A DNA stretch of 64,000 nucleotides from Cristatella mucedo (GCA_009760855.2 WPIO01000082.1:969001-1033000), one strand, 5' to 3'. Counted from the first letter of the stretch, positions 24,134-35,879 are shown. Numbers and translations are program-made. The notes: a model not told the origin generated them from the letters alone.

Positions 24134-25734
24134 TAAAGGCAAGTAGTGCTTTAAGGACTTGAGAGCACAAGGAAGCTGAAGCTGGTGCGCTAGTTCACCT
24201 ATGTATGAATCAGCCAAAATACGAATTTCGCCATGTATCTTCTGATAAAAGTGGGAGATGTCACTGTTCCAGGCGCAAAGGAGACACTTGACCGATTTTC
24301 TTGAATTTAACGACCAGCATAGTGGTGGTATTCAGTACCAACTGAAGCGGCTCATTGGCTTTTTCGACAGTCCTGCCGATAGTTAGCTGCAGTTTGGAGG
24401 TGGCCTTCTGGGCAGTGATCGAACATGATAACCAGGTGTGGTGGAGGTGGCCGTCTAGACAGGGATTGAACAGAATGACTGGCCGTGGAGGCATCTGTAT
24501 GATTAATACTTGAACTTCACCCATCGCAGAGGATTCCTGAGCCCTCGACGATAGTGGTGCTATAGCACGTTCAATTTCGAGTGCAACATCATTCATCGTT
24601 TACGGTTTCCCACGAGGAAGAGCTTGGTTTTTCTCAGCATTATTTTGGCCGAAATCCAGGACCGAATGTGTGTAAGACAAGGACTCAATGGATCGATCGA
24701 AGTAGTCGATTCTGAGGGTTTGAGTGATACGTAAGCTGAGTCTCGATAAGCATGGGAGAGATAGGTGATGCCATGGGTGTGTATGAGGTACTGCAAAACA
24801 GGGTTCAGTGATGGGCTGTGAACCTACTCTTTTGGGAATCTGTCACGGCATAGACTGAGCACGAATGAACAGGTACGAAAACCATACCAGAGCCTAATCG
24901 GCCGGATTGATGTTTGTTTTCAGTCAAAGCATAACCCGGTGATTGATCAGGCCAAACATTCCAAAAGGTCGACAGAGACCAAAGTGGCCACCACAATTGA
25001 TTTATACGATGTTATTGGTCACACGAGGGAAGTTGACAGTCATGTGCTGTTGCTTGCATTCAGACTAAAATTTTCCTGATAAGTCCTCGTCGGGCTGTTT
25101 AGCAACAATTTTTGAGATCCTGTTCAAGAAAGGAAGAAGGGGACCAGTTGGCTAGATTGACCGATTCCTCATGGTATTCCCACCAATAGCACCGCCTTTA
25201 TGAATTGGCTGCCACCGTAAACAGCAGCTAGTGCCAGCACCTTACATGCAGAAATTTATTCGTGACGTTTGTAATTACCATGGCATACATCTTTACACCA
25301 GTGTGCAGTTTGAAACCCTTTTAGGATGCAATTCGAAGTTATCGAACTTAATTTGAATTGCTTGTAGAATAAGTTTGTATAGGCATCCCTTTAAGTGAAG
25401 ACTAGAGAGTCTGTTCTAATTATGATTTACAACCTGTTTTGTGCATACACCCACCCGATAATTATAGAAAAACCTAGCACAATTACGATCGACATGACTG
25501 TGATGCTGGTGTGAGATCCTCATAGGCATACAGGCAGTTTATCTACTGGGTTCTGTCTAAAGCTGGACTTCTGTGGTTTAGTTTTGGCTGGGCTACCAGA
25601 AATGTCACTAAACCTCTGCAGCTGGTAATGAATATGGCTGCAAGCTTGGTCAGCAAGTCCACGGGGTTCAGCCACGTGTCTCCTTAGCTGAAGGAGCTGC
25701 AATTGCTCACCGACGATCAAAATATATTGAGAGA
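24134..25734. other. Unassigned DNA
   Basis: No recognisable gene. Minus-strand frames at 24261-24596 and 24593-24796 adjoin each other but have no motifs I recognise. Confidence 0.4.
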
Positions 25735-26200
25735 AATCCTCACTCTGACCCGCACCGCCTATTATGGCTTGGCTCTTTCATATCTTGCTGAACTGCTGCT
25801 GCACCAGTTTCAACCTGCTCGTGCCCTCCGGTCCTCTGTGGAAAATACATTGAGTGTTTTATTCCTTCACTTAAAGACTCTTGGCAACTGAACCTTTTGC
25901 TCTCCTGGTCCTTGACTGTGAAACTCAGTTCGACAATTCTTAATCAAAGTCTCCTGCTGCCAGCGGTGGCACATCCTTTGCAGCCGTACTGCACTGCTAC
26001 TTCCACGCTACTTACTTCCTCGACTGCCCTGCTGACTCAGCCATACTTCTCTCTTTCTCTCTGTTGTGTGAGATGGAGCCGGTTAGCAACCATATGCATA
26101 CCAGAAGCTGCTTAGCGTTTGAGTGCATAATAGAAAACCCCAGCTTCACACCCACTGAGTCTCTATGGCTCTGTGGAGTCCCAGACATTACAAATTCGTT
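25735..26200 (+). mobile_element. LINE-B copy, C-terminal part plus 3' end
   Basis: Encodes YLAELLLHQFQPARALRSS (about 25783-25840), the CR1/L2-type C-terminal signature, then diverged LINE-B sequence. Shared 3' blocks include CTACTTCCACGCTACTTACT and GGCTCTGTGGAGTCCCAGAC (versus the terminal ACTTTGTGGAGTTACTGACG). No simple-repeat tail remains. Confidence 0.65.
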
Positions 26201-27319
26201 ACTTTTGAATTGTTGCAAACCAGCTCTAAAGTTAGTGGTGTATGTAGTGTGTATTTAACTCTTGAAATTTAAACGATGCCTGTACAACAGGATTTTATGA
26301 AGAAACAGTAAGGTTACTAGTCTGTCTGGCTGCCAATGAGTTGTAGGGTCATCGGCAGGTCACCATGCTAGTCTTGCAGAAAAACAGCTTCTGTCTGCAC
26401 TTGAAGCCAGATGCCCTTTAATTTGTCCCGAATTTCATGAAAGTTAACCTAAGTTAAATTACTGAACCAGAAGTTAAAAGATCTGTTGCGTGCGTGTCTT
26501 GCTTGCATCCACTCTGCACGGTTTATACACAGCTTGCGCTTGAAATATCTTGCTGAATATTGATTGCTTGCAGAAATTCACTTGCAGCAATGAAGATTAT
26601 TTTTGTGCTTTATGACACTGGCCAAGCAGTGTCCATTCATAATGATCAACAGCATATATAAAGTGCCATTGATCTCTTGGTTAGTGGAACAGTGGAGCAA
26701 CATCTTATTTTTCGGCGATTATGAAGTTTTTTGATCGTAGTACTTGCTAAGAAGTTCCTGACTTGAAGGATGCTTTGCAGACATTTTCTAGCAATTTTTT
26801 AAATGTACTGCCCCTGATTAGACTTGAGTGTGTACAAAGAGATATTTAATGGATGGGATCAAAACTGCATCATTTTAAATTGGTTAACAGTACTGACATC
26901 GGATCGAGATCACTGGTTGAGATAATGATACAAATGTTGGTCATCAATTGTGCCACAAGCCCGATGCAGTCGAAATTACTTTTCATCATTTCTTTTTATA
27001 TAAACACTTAAACTTGCTATACAGGTATCTAATTTGATGTTCATCCAGCACTTATTATCTATGAGTAACAGCCTCGAGTTTGCATTTGGGTGGGTCAGTT
27101 GAGGCGAACGTTTGGATGAAAATGAGAATTCAGTCGACCTTGGCCACTCACCAAGGAGAGGTAGCCTTCAGGTAACTTGACAAAGTACTGCAAGTACAGT
27201 ATGCATTGAGAAAAGTATCTGGATGATCGCCACAGCCGATGTACAATTTTGTCACACGTGATTTATGCTACAGTTAGTTACAATTGCAGACTGTGGGTTC
27301 GAAGGAACCGAGATACCCC
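26201..27319. other. Unassigned AT-richer DNA
   Basis: No recognisable gene or shared repeat. Confidence 0.4.
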
Positions 27320-27448
27320 TTTGGTTTGTCCCAGTGGTTAAGGTGCTTGCCCCGACCAAGTTCTGGCCGACGTCGTCGGCTCGAGCTGCGTGGCATATGT
27401 GAAGCACCTGAATAGAGAAGTTCTCTTGGGGCGCTATGCAAATTAATT
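27320..27448 (+). mobile_element. SINE-A copy
   Basis: A-box TGGTTTGTCCCAGTGGTTAA with GGTGCTTGCC, B-box region TCGGCTCGAGCTGCG, and 3' stem-loop GAAGCACCTGAATAGAGAAG...CTTGGGGCGCTATGC. Nearly full length. Confidence 0.8.
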
Positions 27449-27449
27449 A

Positions 27450-27660
27450 GTATATTAAAGGATTTAAGGTTGGGTAGAAGCATAGCAAGACTACTCGAGT
27501 CAAGGGAATGGGTGGTATGATGAGAAGGGTGGTGCTGTAGGAGCCTGATTAGGAAGTATTCAAGGTAGCTAGGCCGACACAAGAGAATGAAGTGACTTGC
27601 AAGTGAGTAACAGAAGTGAATACACTGCATGGTGGGGAGCTGGCACATTGAAAAGTGTTA
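27450..27660 (-). mobile_element. LINE-A-like relic
   Basis: Decayed C-terminal sequence on the minus strand. The plus-strand blocks GGATTTAAGGTTGGGTAGAA and GAATGGGTGGTATGATGAGA match the region around 14570-14640 of the better LINE-A copy. Confidence 0.5.
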
Positions 27661-28311
27661 TATCAAGAGCAGGATATGCTATATTGTCAGCCTGCTTAGA
27701 GGCTATGCAAATCTCAGGTATGATGCCTGATCGTCAAGTGTCCTTGATGATTTTAGTAGCAGAGGTTATGCTTTTTTCCTTCAAGTCGGGGTGATTGCCA
27801 ATCACCACCACCTATGCCTTGTGCCCTTGCTCAGGAATTTTTTGCTTTTACTTTACAGCCGACTGGTGAAGTTCGGCAGGCGTCACTGATGTCATTGTCG
27901 GATCAGAAGTCGATGCTGCCCTGCCTTCCACCGAAAACCGATGGCCCTCTGCTGCTGCTGCTGTCTGCCGTAACCTGCAAGTTTCGCAGGGATTCGAGAA
28001 GCAGCTCGTGTCCCAGTGAGTATCGCCCTGCCCAGCCTTTATGATATGCAGTGTTTTGAGCACTTGTTTCACATATTGCACTAAGCACGTGGGTGCCAGC
28101 CGTGGGATGAGTCATGCTGGTTTCGTGAGGTGTCTTGCAGATCGCTATTCTCTGCATGTCAAAATGGCCTCTGCGGCTTACTTGGAGTTGGTTCAGAACA
28201 GCATCCAGAATCACACACCCAGGGTCTGATCTTAAGGAAATCGTATGCCACTTGCAGTACTGATCAAGCTTTGCAGCTTGCCTCCACAGCCCTGAAGATA
28301 CTGCTGTATTA

Positions 28312-28450
28312 CAGTGCACTCCCGAGTATAAGAATATCCGATATAAGAATACTCCTCTTATAAGAGTAGAAGTTATGCATCCCAGATTTTTCCCCAATAT
28401 TAATCTTACTCCGGGAATACTCCTCATATAAAAATGCCTATTCATCGGCC
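28312..28450 (+). mobile_element. Possible pogo/Tigger-like DNA transposon terminus
   Basis: CAGTGCACTCCCGAGTATAA at 28312, preceded by TA, is followed by repeated ATATAAGAATA-type motifs (GATATAAGAATACTCC, GGGAATACTCCTCATATAAA). This resembles the termini of pogo/Tigger elements, which start CAGT and insert at TA. No transposase frame or second inverted repeat was found; the LINE-A copy at 28.65 kb may have replaced it. Confidence 0.35.
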
Positions 28451-28654
28451 CGAGCGTATTTTTATGATTGGAGTCGACTGCATATGGAAGTTGCAGTGAA
28501 GCTTATGCAGCACTGAGTGAAAGTGCTCCGAGTATGCTTTCCCTCGAGTTATGTATTGGCATTTCTTATGCGGTGGTGGAGATGATATGAACTTGAATAG
28601 CCCCTTTTCTTTGGATGCTAGCATTGCCTACCTTGCTCTACAATGCTCCTTATA

Positions 28655-29545
28655 GTAATAATAATAATAATTCACTTGATAAAGCGCCCTCAGAGAACTT
28701 AATCTCTCTCTAGGCGCTTTACATTTGCTGTAAAGTGAAATGCAATTAAATGGTAAGTAAAATCATGCTTGAAAAAACAACCGAAATGAATAATATGGTT
28801 AGGGGTGACATGCACAGGGTCAGCATGCAAATGTGGTTAGTGGCAGCATGCACAGTGTCAGCACGCAAAAGCACATCAAGGACGAATCACAGGGACCCAC
28901 TAAATGCTGTCCTAAATAGGTGTGTTTTTAGGTTCCTTTTAAATGTGGTCAGGTCAGGGGATGTTCTGACGCAGGTCGGGAGGGAGTTCCAGGCTTTGGG
29001 AGCATATGAACTAAAAGCACGGTCTCCAAAGGATTTAAGGTTTGTATGAGGTATTTCTAGACTGTTGGATTCCGAAAAGCGGGCGGTACGATGCTTGGCC
29101 TGATGGGGTAGTATATCTGACAGATAGGCTGAAGCCATAGAATGAAGGGACCTAAAAGTGAGCGACAAAACCTTGAAGTCAATCCGTTGCTTGACTGGTA
29201 GCCAGTGCAGGTCGGCGAGAAGTGGAGTAATGTGGCAACTGCGATGCTCACGGCAGACTAGTCTAGCTGCAGAGTTTTGCACCAGCTGCAATCGCCTGAT
29301 CGCACATGCTGGTAGGCCAGTAAGCAGTGAGTTGCAGAAGTCAAGACGGGATGTCACAAATGCATAGACCAACTTACACGCGGTATCCTTTTCTAAACAA
29401 GCCCGAATTTTAGCTATGTAATGTAGTTGAAATTAGGCAGACTTGACTGTGGAGCTGATGTGGTCGTCTAACGAGAGGTCACTTTGGAACATGACAGCTG
29501 GATTTCGAGCTGATTCAACAGGAGATATGCTGGCAGAGATATGCT
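28655..29545 (-). mobile_element. LINE-A copy, C-terminal domain and 3' end
   Basis: Minus strand from 29545 to an ATT-type tail (28655-28671). An intact 161-codon frame (28887-29372) covers the C-terminal part (LDFCNSLLTGLPACAIRRLQ through FKRNLKTHLFRTAFSGSL) and ends at the family's stop codon. The catalytic RT core is missing because of 5' truncation within the SISPVESARN region. Confidence 0.9.
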
Positions 29546-31297
29546 TGATAGGTAGCATCCACTTCGGTGGTGGCTGATATAAGCTGTTTCAGCCAGATGC
29601 TCTGGCACCAACTCACGGCCCTCAGAAGGGGTGGCTCTCACCTGTCCCGTCGTACTAGCACCCGAATTTGACGCATCTTCTCAAAGGAGACGAAAAAACG
29701 CAACAGCTTGACAGAACTCTCACAAAATAAGGCATGTCAGTTTCCCAATGCCGATAAGTTTTGCTTTACCGAGCTCAGGTAGCTGGATAGCCTCTAAATA
29801 AAGTCATTGCTGGTGTACGGATGACAGTCCGGCAGTCTGTTATATGCAAGTTTTATCTTCAGGATATTGTTGTATTGTATTATGAACAGAGCACAGCTAT
29901 GATGTAGTAGATATGCCTTTCTTCCAAATTTAGGGTTTTCAAATGCTGTGCTACGGACTTTGACCTTGCCGAAGGCACACAATCATAGGAAGGCTGAAGG
30001 GGCGTGCTTGGCAGAAACCCACCCCAAGGCCTCTTCTGATCGGTCCCCAGGCCAGGGTCCACTCATGCTGTGTCTCAAAGGCTGGGTATGATGCCTGTGG
30101 ATGGACATCAATTCAAGATCAAGGTCAAGTTAGTCTGGATTCGGTTGGAGTCCTGAGCTTAGTGGCACCTGACCACCTTACTGTACGCTGTCAGCTCTTG
30201 TACGGCTTTTTTCTGCTTGCCGTGTACCATTGCCTTATCCGATCGGCTTGCTGCATCAGGAGATGCTGTGTGTTGTAGAGCTGTTGGTGCCACCGGTCTT
30301 TTGGAGCTGCAAGAGCTCAACAAACCAAAGCCCCCTCATGGCAAAAGCAGGGCATTACTGCCTTGTAAATACCAGCTGCCTTCTGGCGATCACTTGGAGC
30401 TGCCTGATAGCTTTCGCACCAGCAGGCAAGAACTGAGTTCTCTCTGGCTGGTTTTGCTGGCTGCTCCCCCTGCATATGCTCGGCAGCCGCTCAGCCAGCA
30501 TCTGGAGCGATGACCGCTTGCAAATGTCGCTAGAGAGAGTGCTTGAATCTCAGTGCCAACCGGCCTTCGCAGGGCCTGGTGTGTATGGGCCCTGCCATAC
30601 GCTGGTACACTGATACTGCCTTTTGAGACCAGGGAACATTGGAAGAATTTAGCCAATGGGCCAGACCTTTAGCACACTAGAGATTGCCAATCGTAGGAAT
30701 ACTGAAGGGTTTCTCTGGGGTGTGTCGGTGGTTGATGGGATAGTTTGGTGCCACTCGACTTGACCCTTCCGAGTCGTTCCTCGGGATGGCCAACATTCAT
30801 TGACTTTCGACAGCAACTTCAGCCACCGACTTCCACCATTGACCTCCATATGCCCACATCTTTGACTAGCCTGGAGGAAGCCAGTGTAACCCCATGCAAT
30901 CACCGGTCGTGTGTGCTTTCAGCTATTTGCTGCCGGCCAGGGTTCTGCTTCTAGGCAGCAGCAGCTGTATCGATGATTCATTTATCATTATCGGTGCTCA
31001 GCAGCCGAGCGAGAGATGATCAATTTATCATCATTGGTGCCCACTGCACTCACCTGCTGACTTTGGTTGACTAGCATGGTAGCCTGCACTTTAGCCTGCA
31101 TGGTAACTAGCTTGGCCGACCGGCTGCTAATTAAGGGCTGTCCAGCTGGGAGTGGCAGTATTAGCTAGACCAGCTCTAGTCGAAACAGTTTAGTGAACTG
31201 ATTTTGGACCGCCCATCTGCATTGGTAGAAGGAAGGGGAAGGGGAGGAGGAGGAGGAGGAGATTGATGGGGAGGAGGGAGGTCTAGTTCTGTAGACA
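29546..31297. other. Unassigned DNA; GA/GGA-rich end
   Basis: No recognisable gene. A G-rich GGAGGAGGAGGAGGAGG tract at about 31238-31290 lies just before the LINE-A tail and could form a quadruplex on the plus strand. Confidence 0.4.
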
Positions 31298-32905
31298 TAA
31301 TAATAATAATAATAATAATGTACTTGATAAGGCGCCCTCAGAGAACTTGATCTCTTTCTAGGCGCTTTACATTTGCTGCAAAGGGAAATGCAATTAAATG
31401 GTAAGTAAAATCATGCTTGAAAAACAAACAGAATGAATAACATGGTTAGGGGTGACATGCACAGGGTCAGCATGCAAATGTGGTTAGTGGCAGCATGCAG
31501 TGTCAGCACACATAAGCACATGAAGGACGAATCACAGGGACCCACTAAATGCTGTCCTAAATAGGTGTGTTTTTAGGTTCATTTTAAATGTGGTCAGGTC
31601 AGGAGATGTTCTGACGCAGGTCGGGAGGGAGTTCCAAGCTTTGGGAGCATACAAACTAAATGCACGGTCTCCAAAGGATTTGAGGTTTGTACGAGGTATT
31701 TCGAGACGGTTGGATTCCGAAAAGCGGGTGGTACGATGCTTAGCTTGATGGGGGAGTATGTCGGAGAGATAGGCTGGAGCCATAGAATGAAGGGACCTAA
31801 AAGTGAGCGACAAAACCTTGAAGTCAATCCGTTGCTTGACTGGTAGCCAGTGCAGGTCGGCGAGAAGTGAAATAATGTGGCAAGTGCGACGCTCACGACA
31901 GACAAGCCTAGCTGCAGAGTTTTGCACAAGCTGCAATCGCCTGATCGCACATGCTTGTAGGCCTGTGAGCAGTGAGTTGCAGAAGTCGGGACGGGATGTC
32001 ACGAATGTATGGACCAACTTAGACGTGGTATCCTTATCTAAACAAGCCAGAATTTTAGCAATGTTATGAAGCTGAAAATAGGCAGCTTTGACCGTGGAGC
32101 TGACAGGGTCGTCTAACGAGAGGTCGCTTTGGAATATGACACTTGGATTTCGAGCTGATTCGACAGGAGATATGCTGGCAGAGCCATTTTTGAGCGTCAG
32201 CCTTTCCAATATGTGAATCACACTGGGTTTGCCCATAACTAGTAAGTTAGTTTTATCATCGTTTAGTTTTAGAAAATTTGCTGCCATCCACGTGCAGATG
32301 TCATCAATGCATGCAGCAAGTGAGTTTAGGGAATTTGAGGTGCTCGAAGGCTGGGAGGGATCGAAGCAAAGGTACAACTGTGTGTCATCCGCATAGAAGT
32401 TAAAGCCTAGATTGTGCTTGGCAATCACATCAGCAAGAGGGAGAGTATAAACCGTGAAAAGAACCGGACCTAGCACGGAGCCCTGAGGTATTCCATATTT
32501 CAGAGGTACTTCAGATGATCTTTGTCCATTCACGTCAATATTCTGGAGTCTCCCACTGAGATAGGACCTGAACCACTGCAGAGCAGTGCCAGTGATGCCC
32601 AGGCGAGATGAGAGGCGCTCTAGAAGAACTTTGTGATCGATGGTGTCAAAAGCTGCCGAAAGATCGAGCAAAACAAGTAGAGACACTCTACTCATGTCTG
32701 CATTCCTAAGTAGGTCGTTGTATTCCCTAAGTAATGCTGACTCTGTGGCGTGATTAGCTCTAAAGCCAGACTGGAACTTACTAGCAAGGTGTGAGGTTTC
32801 GATATGTGAGTTTAGCTGGTCTGCCACGACCCGTTCTAGTGTCTTTGATAGGAATGGTAGAAGGGAGACTGGGCGGTAGTTGCTCAAGTTCACTTGGTCT
32901 AGTGC
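31298..32905 (-). mobile_element. LINE-A copy with the longest intact RT frame
   Basis: Best-preserved LINE-A copy: 1.6 kb on the minus strand, ending at an ATT-type tail (31299-31319). It is 5' truncated just before the NLSNYRPVSLLPF block, so the endonuclease and RT N-terminal linker are missing. It cannot be autonomous, but its single uninterrupted frame suggests it is the youngest copy here. Confidence 0.92.
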
Positions 32906-32932
32906 ACTGTACCTAGATTCCCACATCCCCAT
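31532..32932 (-). pseudogene. LINE-A reverse transcriptase, 5'-truncated 466-codon frame
   Basis: Codes for the RT (palm and thumb) and C-terminal domain of a CR1/L2-like ORF2, the enzyme that copies LINE RNA at a nicked genomic site. Visible motifs from the N-terminus: NLSNYRPVSLLPFLSKTLER (residues ~17-36), FQSGFRANHATESALL (~53-68), LVLLDLSAAFDTIDH (~85-99), [11 protein letters not shown] (~147-157), FYADDTQLY (~180-188, catalytic Asp pair), then the C-terminal stretch ending KTHLFRTAFSGSL. The first ~15 residues come from flanking DNA, not the element, which shows the truncation point. No start codon of its own is expected. Confidence 0.9.
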
Positions 32933-33020
32933 CGGCTCCTTTGCAGCAAATGTTAAAGCACCTAGAAAGAGACTGAGTTCTCTGAGGGCGCTTTATCAAT
33001 ATTATTATTATTATTATTAT
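32930..33020 (+). mobile_element. LINE-A solitary 3' tail, opposite to its neighbour
   Basis: TTTGCAGCAAATGTTAAAGC, CCTAGAAAGAGACTGAG, TCTGAGGGCGCTTTATCA then (ATT)n. It sits about 25 bp from the truncated 5' end of the minus-strand copy, giving a tail-to-head inverted pair. Confidence 0.85.
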
Positions 33021-33364
33021 GGGATTTCTATTGTGCTAGACGAAGGGACATGGTAGAGTAGACTGAAAGGATGATGTCATGTCGTTTTGGGAGACGGAAC
33101 CAGCGCACTCGGACACCTGATGCTAGCTTGGTAAGTCCTAGTTACACACTCACTCTGACAGGTTAGCATTACGCCTGGCTAGTGATTGGTGTTTAGTTTT
33201 TTCCTCTCAGTCTTTGCTGGTTGTATTTTTGCGCCTATTTGCGTACCTTGATGCTGCCAATGTTTCGGCTGACCGCTTTGGATGCTGCTGCTAAATTGGT
33301 GGCGCATTGCTTGCTCCGACCCCCTCGCGGGTGACAGGTCGGTAGACCAACACACAGTCACTTT

Positions 33365-33600
33365 CAAAAGTCGAAAAGGGATGTAAGAAATACACGGACC
33401 AATTTAGTTGCAGAATCCCTGTCTAAGCAAGCACGAAGTTTCGCAATTGGGATGTAGCAGAAAGTGGGCACACTTGACAGTGGCGTTGTGGTTGTCTAAT
33501 GAAAGGTCACTTTTTAACTGGGCACCTAAACAGAGATTTCGTTGTCTTCGGGTGATTTAAAGATGAATTAAGGTTTGTAACTAGCAAATATGGCTTCGCT
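33365..33600 (-). mobile_element. LINE-A-like relic
   Basis: Plus-strand blocks GTCTAAGCAAGCACGAAGTT, CACTTGACAGTGGCGTTGTG and GTCTAATGAAAGGTCACTTT match the RT thumb region of LINE-A (compare 14930-15030). Heavily mutated. Confidence 0.6.
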
Positions 33601-33975
33601 CCGGGCCGAGATGCCCCTGTCAAAAGGCTAAGAACGGCCTTTGTCCTAAGCAAGATGATGAAAACATGTGTCTGCATTTGCAGAATTTTCAGAGGCAGTT
33701 CGTGATTTTTATTATTCATTAAATGCGGTCAAGTAAAACGCTAACTTATGTCGACTGATACGATCAAGGTCTGGCTGCATTTATGAAACCAAATTAATAA
33801 CTTAAGACACGATGAAAGTACTTGGTGAGCCAAAGGTCACATGACTAGCTTAGAGGTCACTTCCCTAGCTTGCACCGGTGCCTACCCCATCTCTTTGCTC
33901 ATCGGCGGTTCATTCGCACCACCGGCTCCTCTGGGTATCCAGGCGTGTGCTGTGTGAGTTGTCCGAGCTAAACAA

Positions 33976-34140
33976 TATATAATTCATTTGTATAGTGCCC
34001 TAAAGGAACCTATTCTCAATCCAGGCCTTTGCATATGCCACGGGGCTCGAGCCCGAGACCTCGGCCATCAAATACATTAATCTTGACCTCGATAAGGGGG
34101 AGCCCCTGAGCCCATAACCACCTTAACCGCCAAATCAGAT
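33976..34140 (-). mobile_element. SINE-A copy
   Basis: The plus strand shows the inverted tail ATATATAATTCATTTGTATA, the stem-loop, the B-box complement GGGGCTCGAGCCC and the A-box complement CCTTAACCGCCAAATCAGA. It includes the extra middle segment shared with the 3.7 and 8.1 kb copies, so this subfamily is about 20-25 bp longer than those at 17 and 51 kb. Confidence 0.8.
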
Positions 34141-34384
34141 CGACGCTTGCATTTGCTCAGTTCCTTAGCTGTCCCGGTTAGCATTTGCCGTGTTTGCCGA
34201 GTACTCTCTGGCAAAGCGAAGCACAGTTTTGGAGCAACAAAAGCTTATTGCTCCTTCACTGTTCTTCTTGTGCATTTGGCCAGTCACTGCATGCATCTTA
34301 CCAGTCTACTTGGCCAATGCGAGACCCCAAAGTTATTAAAAATACCAACGATAAGAATAAAATATTTTTTAGAGCGCTCGAAGA

Positions 34385-35235
34385 GAACTAGAGATATGAG
34401 CTTGGGTCAAGGCTCAGCTAACCGGCACCAGTCAGAAGGGTATGATAATATGATGCGAATCCTGATTTGGAAATATTTTGGATTGGTAGGCTGGAGCAGG
34501 AGAACGATACTACCAAAAGTTAGCGACAGAACCTTGAAGTCTATTTGCTACTTAATTGAGAGCCATTTCAGGCTAGTGAGAGTTATTATACTACGGCAGT
34601 TACAACGTTCACGACAGGTGAGCTTAAATTAGATTGAAGGTTAGATGATTTAACAGCCTAATTTTTATGGCAGGCTGAAGAGCCGTAGCCGCCATCATTC
34701 TCGCTCGAAGCAGGAAATAACGGATTCCCCACTGAGGACTCGAACCCATGATCTAGGTATTGGAGTGCAAGCACCTTCCCCTAGGTAAAGGCCAACGGGT
34801 CTAGCTGCAGAATTTAGCACCAACTGTAAGGTCCTTATAAGCAGGATGATATACAAGTTGTGAATTACAGGAGTCGAGTGGAATATAAAAACTGCACGGA
34901 CCTGCTTGGCTGTGGTATCCTTATCTAAGCAAGCCCGAATTTTCGGGCCCGAATTTCGCATTGTTACATAGGAAAAAATAAGCAGACGTGACAGTGGAGC
35001 TGATACAGTCATCCAGTGAAGATCATTTTGGAACTAGATACTCAGGTTCTGTGCAGACGCTGTAGGAAGTATGCCCATTTTGGGGGTAAGGCTTTTAGAT
35101 GACTGAGTAATACTAGGTTTGCCTATAACTAGTTAGTTGGTTTTATCTTCATTCCATTTGAAGAAGTTTCCCTACATCCAAGTATAAAGTCAGTAATACA
35201 TGGGACAAGAGAGTGGAGCTATAATTGTCTTGGTT
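34385..35235 (-). mobile_element. Diverged LINE-A relic interrupted by a SINE-B
   Basis: The C-terminal and thumb regions are recognisable on the minus strand. Plus-strand blocks include AGCGACAGAACCTTGAAGTC, GTATCCTTATCTAAGCAAGC and TAGGTTTGCCTATAACTAGT. Many indels and stops. A SINE-B copy lies inside at about 34650-34800. Confidence 0.7.
34650..34800 (-). mobile_element. SINE-B copy nested in a LINE relic
   Basis: On the minus strand: CCTTTACCTAGGGGAAGGTG (A-box region), ATCATGGGTTCGAGTCCTCA (B-box) and AATCCGTTATTTCCTGCTTC. The flanks on both sides are LINE-A-like, so the SINE inserted later. Confidence 0.7.
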
Positions 35236-35504
35236 GGCCTGCAGGTGACAACAAGCCATTGCCCTGGTTGCCTTGGTAGGTGTGTGTGTGGGGAGCACCT
35301 GGCAGAAGCAAGCTGTATGTTTCGTCATGACTGGCAAGGCTACCTACCCACAGGGGTATGCTGCTGCATAGCATACCAAGTCAGATAGATCTCTTCACTT
35401 GCCAGAAACCTTGAGATCTTCCTTTCTCATGATGATTCTTTTTGGATATCACGGCAAGCTGTTGCTCTCTGGCTAGACAGATCGGGCTACAGGGTTTACC
35501 TGTG

Positions 35505-35720
35505 TTGGGGCCCCTGGGTCTAAGCCCAGGGGTAAGGTACTCGCTCTTCACAATCGAGGTCGTGAGTTCGCTTTATTTGCCACCGTCAATCGGTGGTGAT
35601 AGTCCTTAATAATAATACGTTTGATAAAGCATGCTCAGAGAACCGAATCTCTTTCTATGTGCTTTACAATTAAGGCTCTACTACCACTGTGTAAATGAGG
35701 CTGTCAAATAAGCTTATTGT
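35505..35720 (+). mobile_element. SINE-B copy split by a LINE-A tail
   Basis: The head GGGTCTAAGCCCAGGGGTAA then GGTACTCGCTC and GGTCGTGAGTTCGC (B-box) run to about 35607. The body resumes at about 35673 (CTACCACTGTGTAAATGAGG then CTGTCAAATAAGC). The interruption is a minus-strand LINE-A tail. Confidence 0.7.
35606..35670 (-). mobile_element. LINE-A solitary tail inserted in SINE-B
   Basis: Plus strand TTAATAATAATACGTTTGAT, AAAGCATGCTCAGAGAACCG, TCTCTTTCTATGTGCTTTAC: the inverted LINE-A stem-loop only. Confidence 0.7.
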
Positions 35721-35724
35721 TAAA

Positions 35725-35800
35725 TAATAATGCACTTGATAAAGCACCTTCAGAGAACTAAATCTCTTTCTAGGCACTTTACATTTGCTGCAAAGGATGT
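35725..35800 (-). mobile_element. LINE-A solitary tail
   Basis: AATAATAATGCACTTGATAA, AGCACCTTCAGAGAACTAAA and TAGGCACTTTACATTTGCTG on the plus strand. A second tail-only insertion about 55 bp from the first. Confidence 0.8.
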
Positions 35801-35879
35801 CTATTGACAACAAAGTGAGGAAAAGTGTTATTAGGATTAATAAGGAGTGAGTTGAGAGTGTACTATTGAGAGAAAGCTT

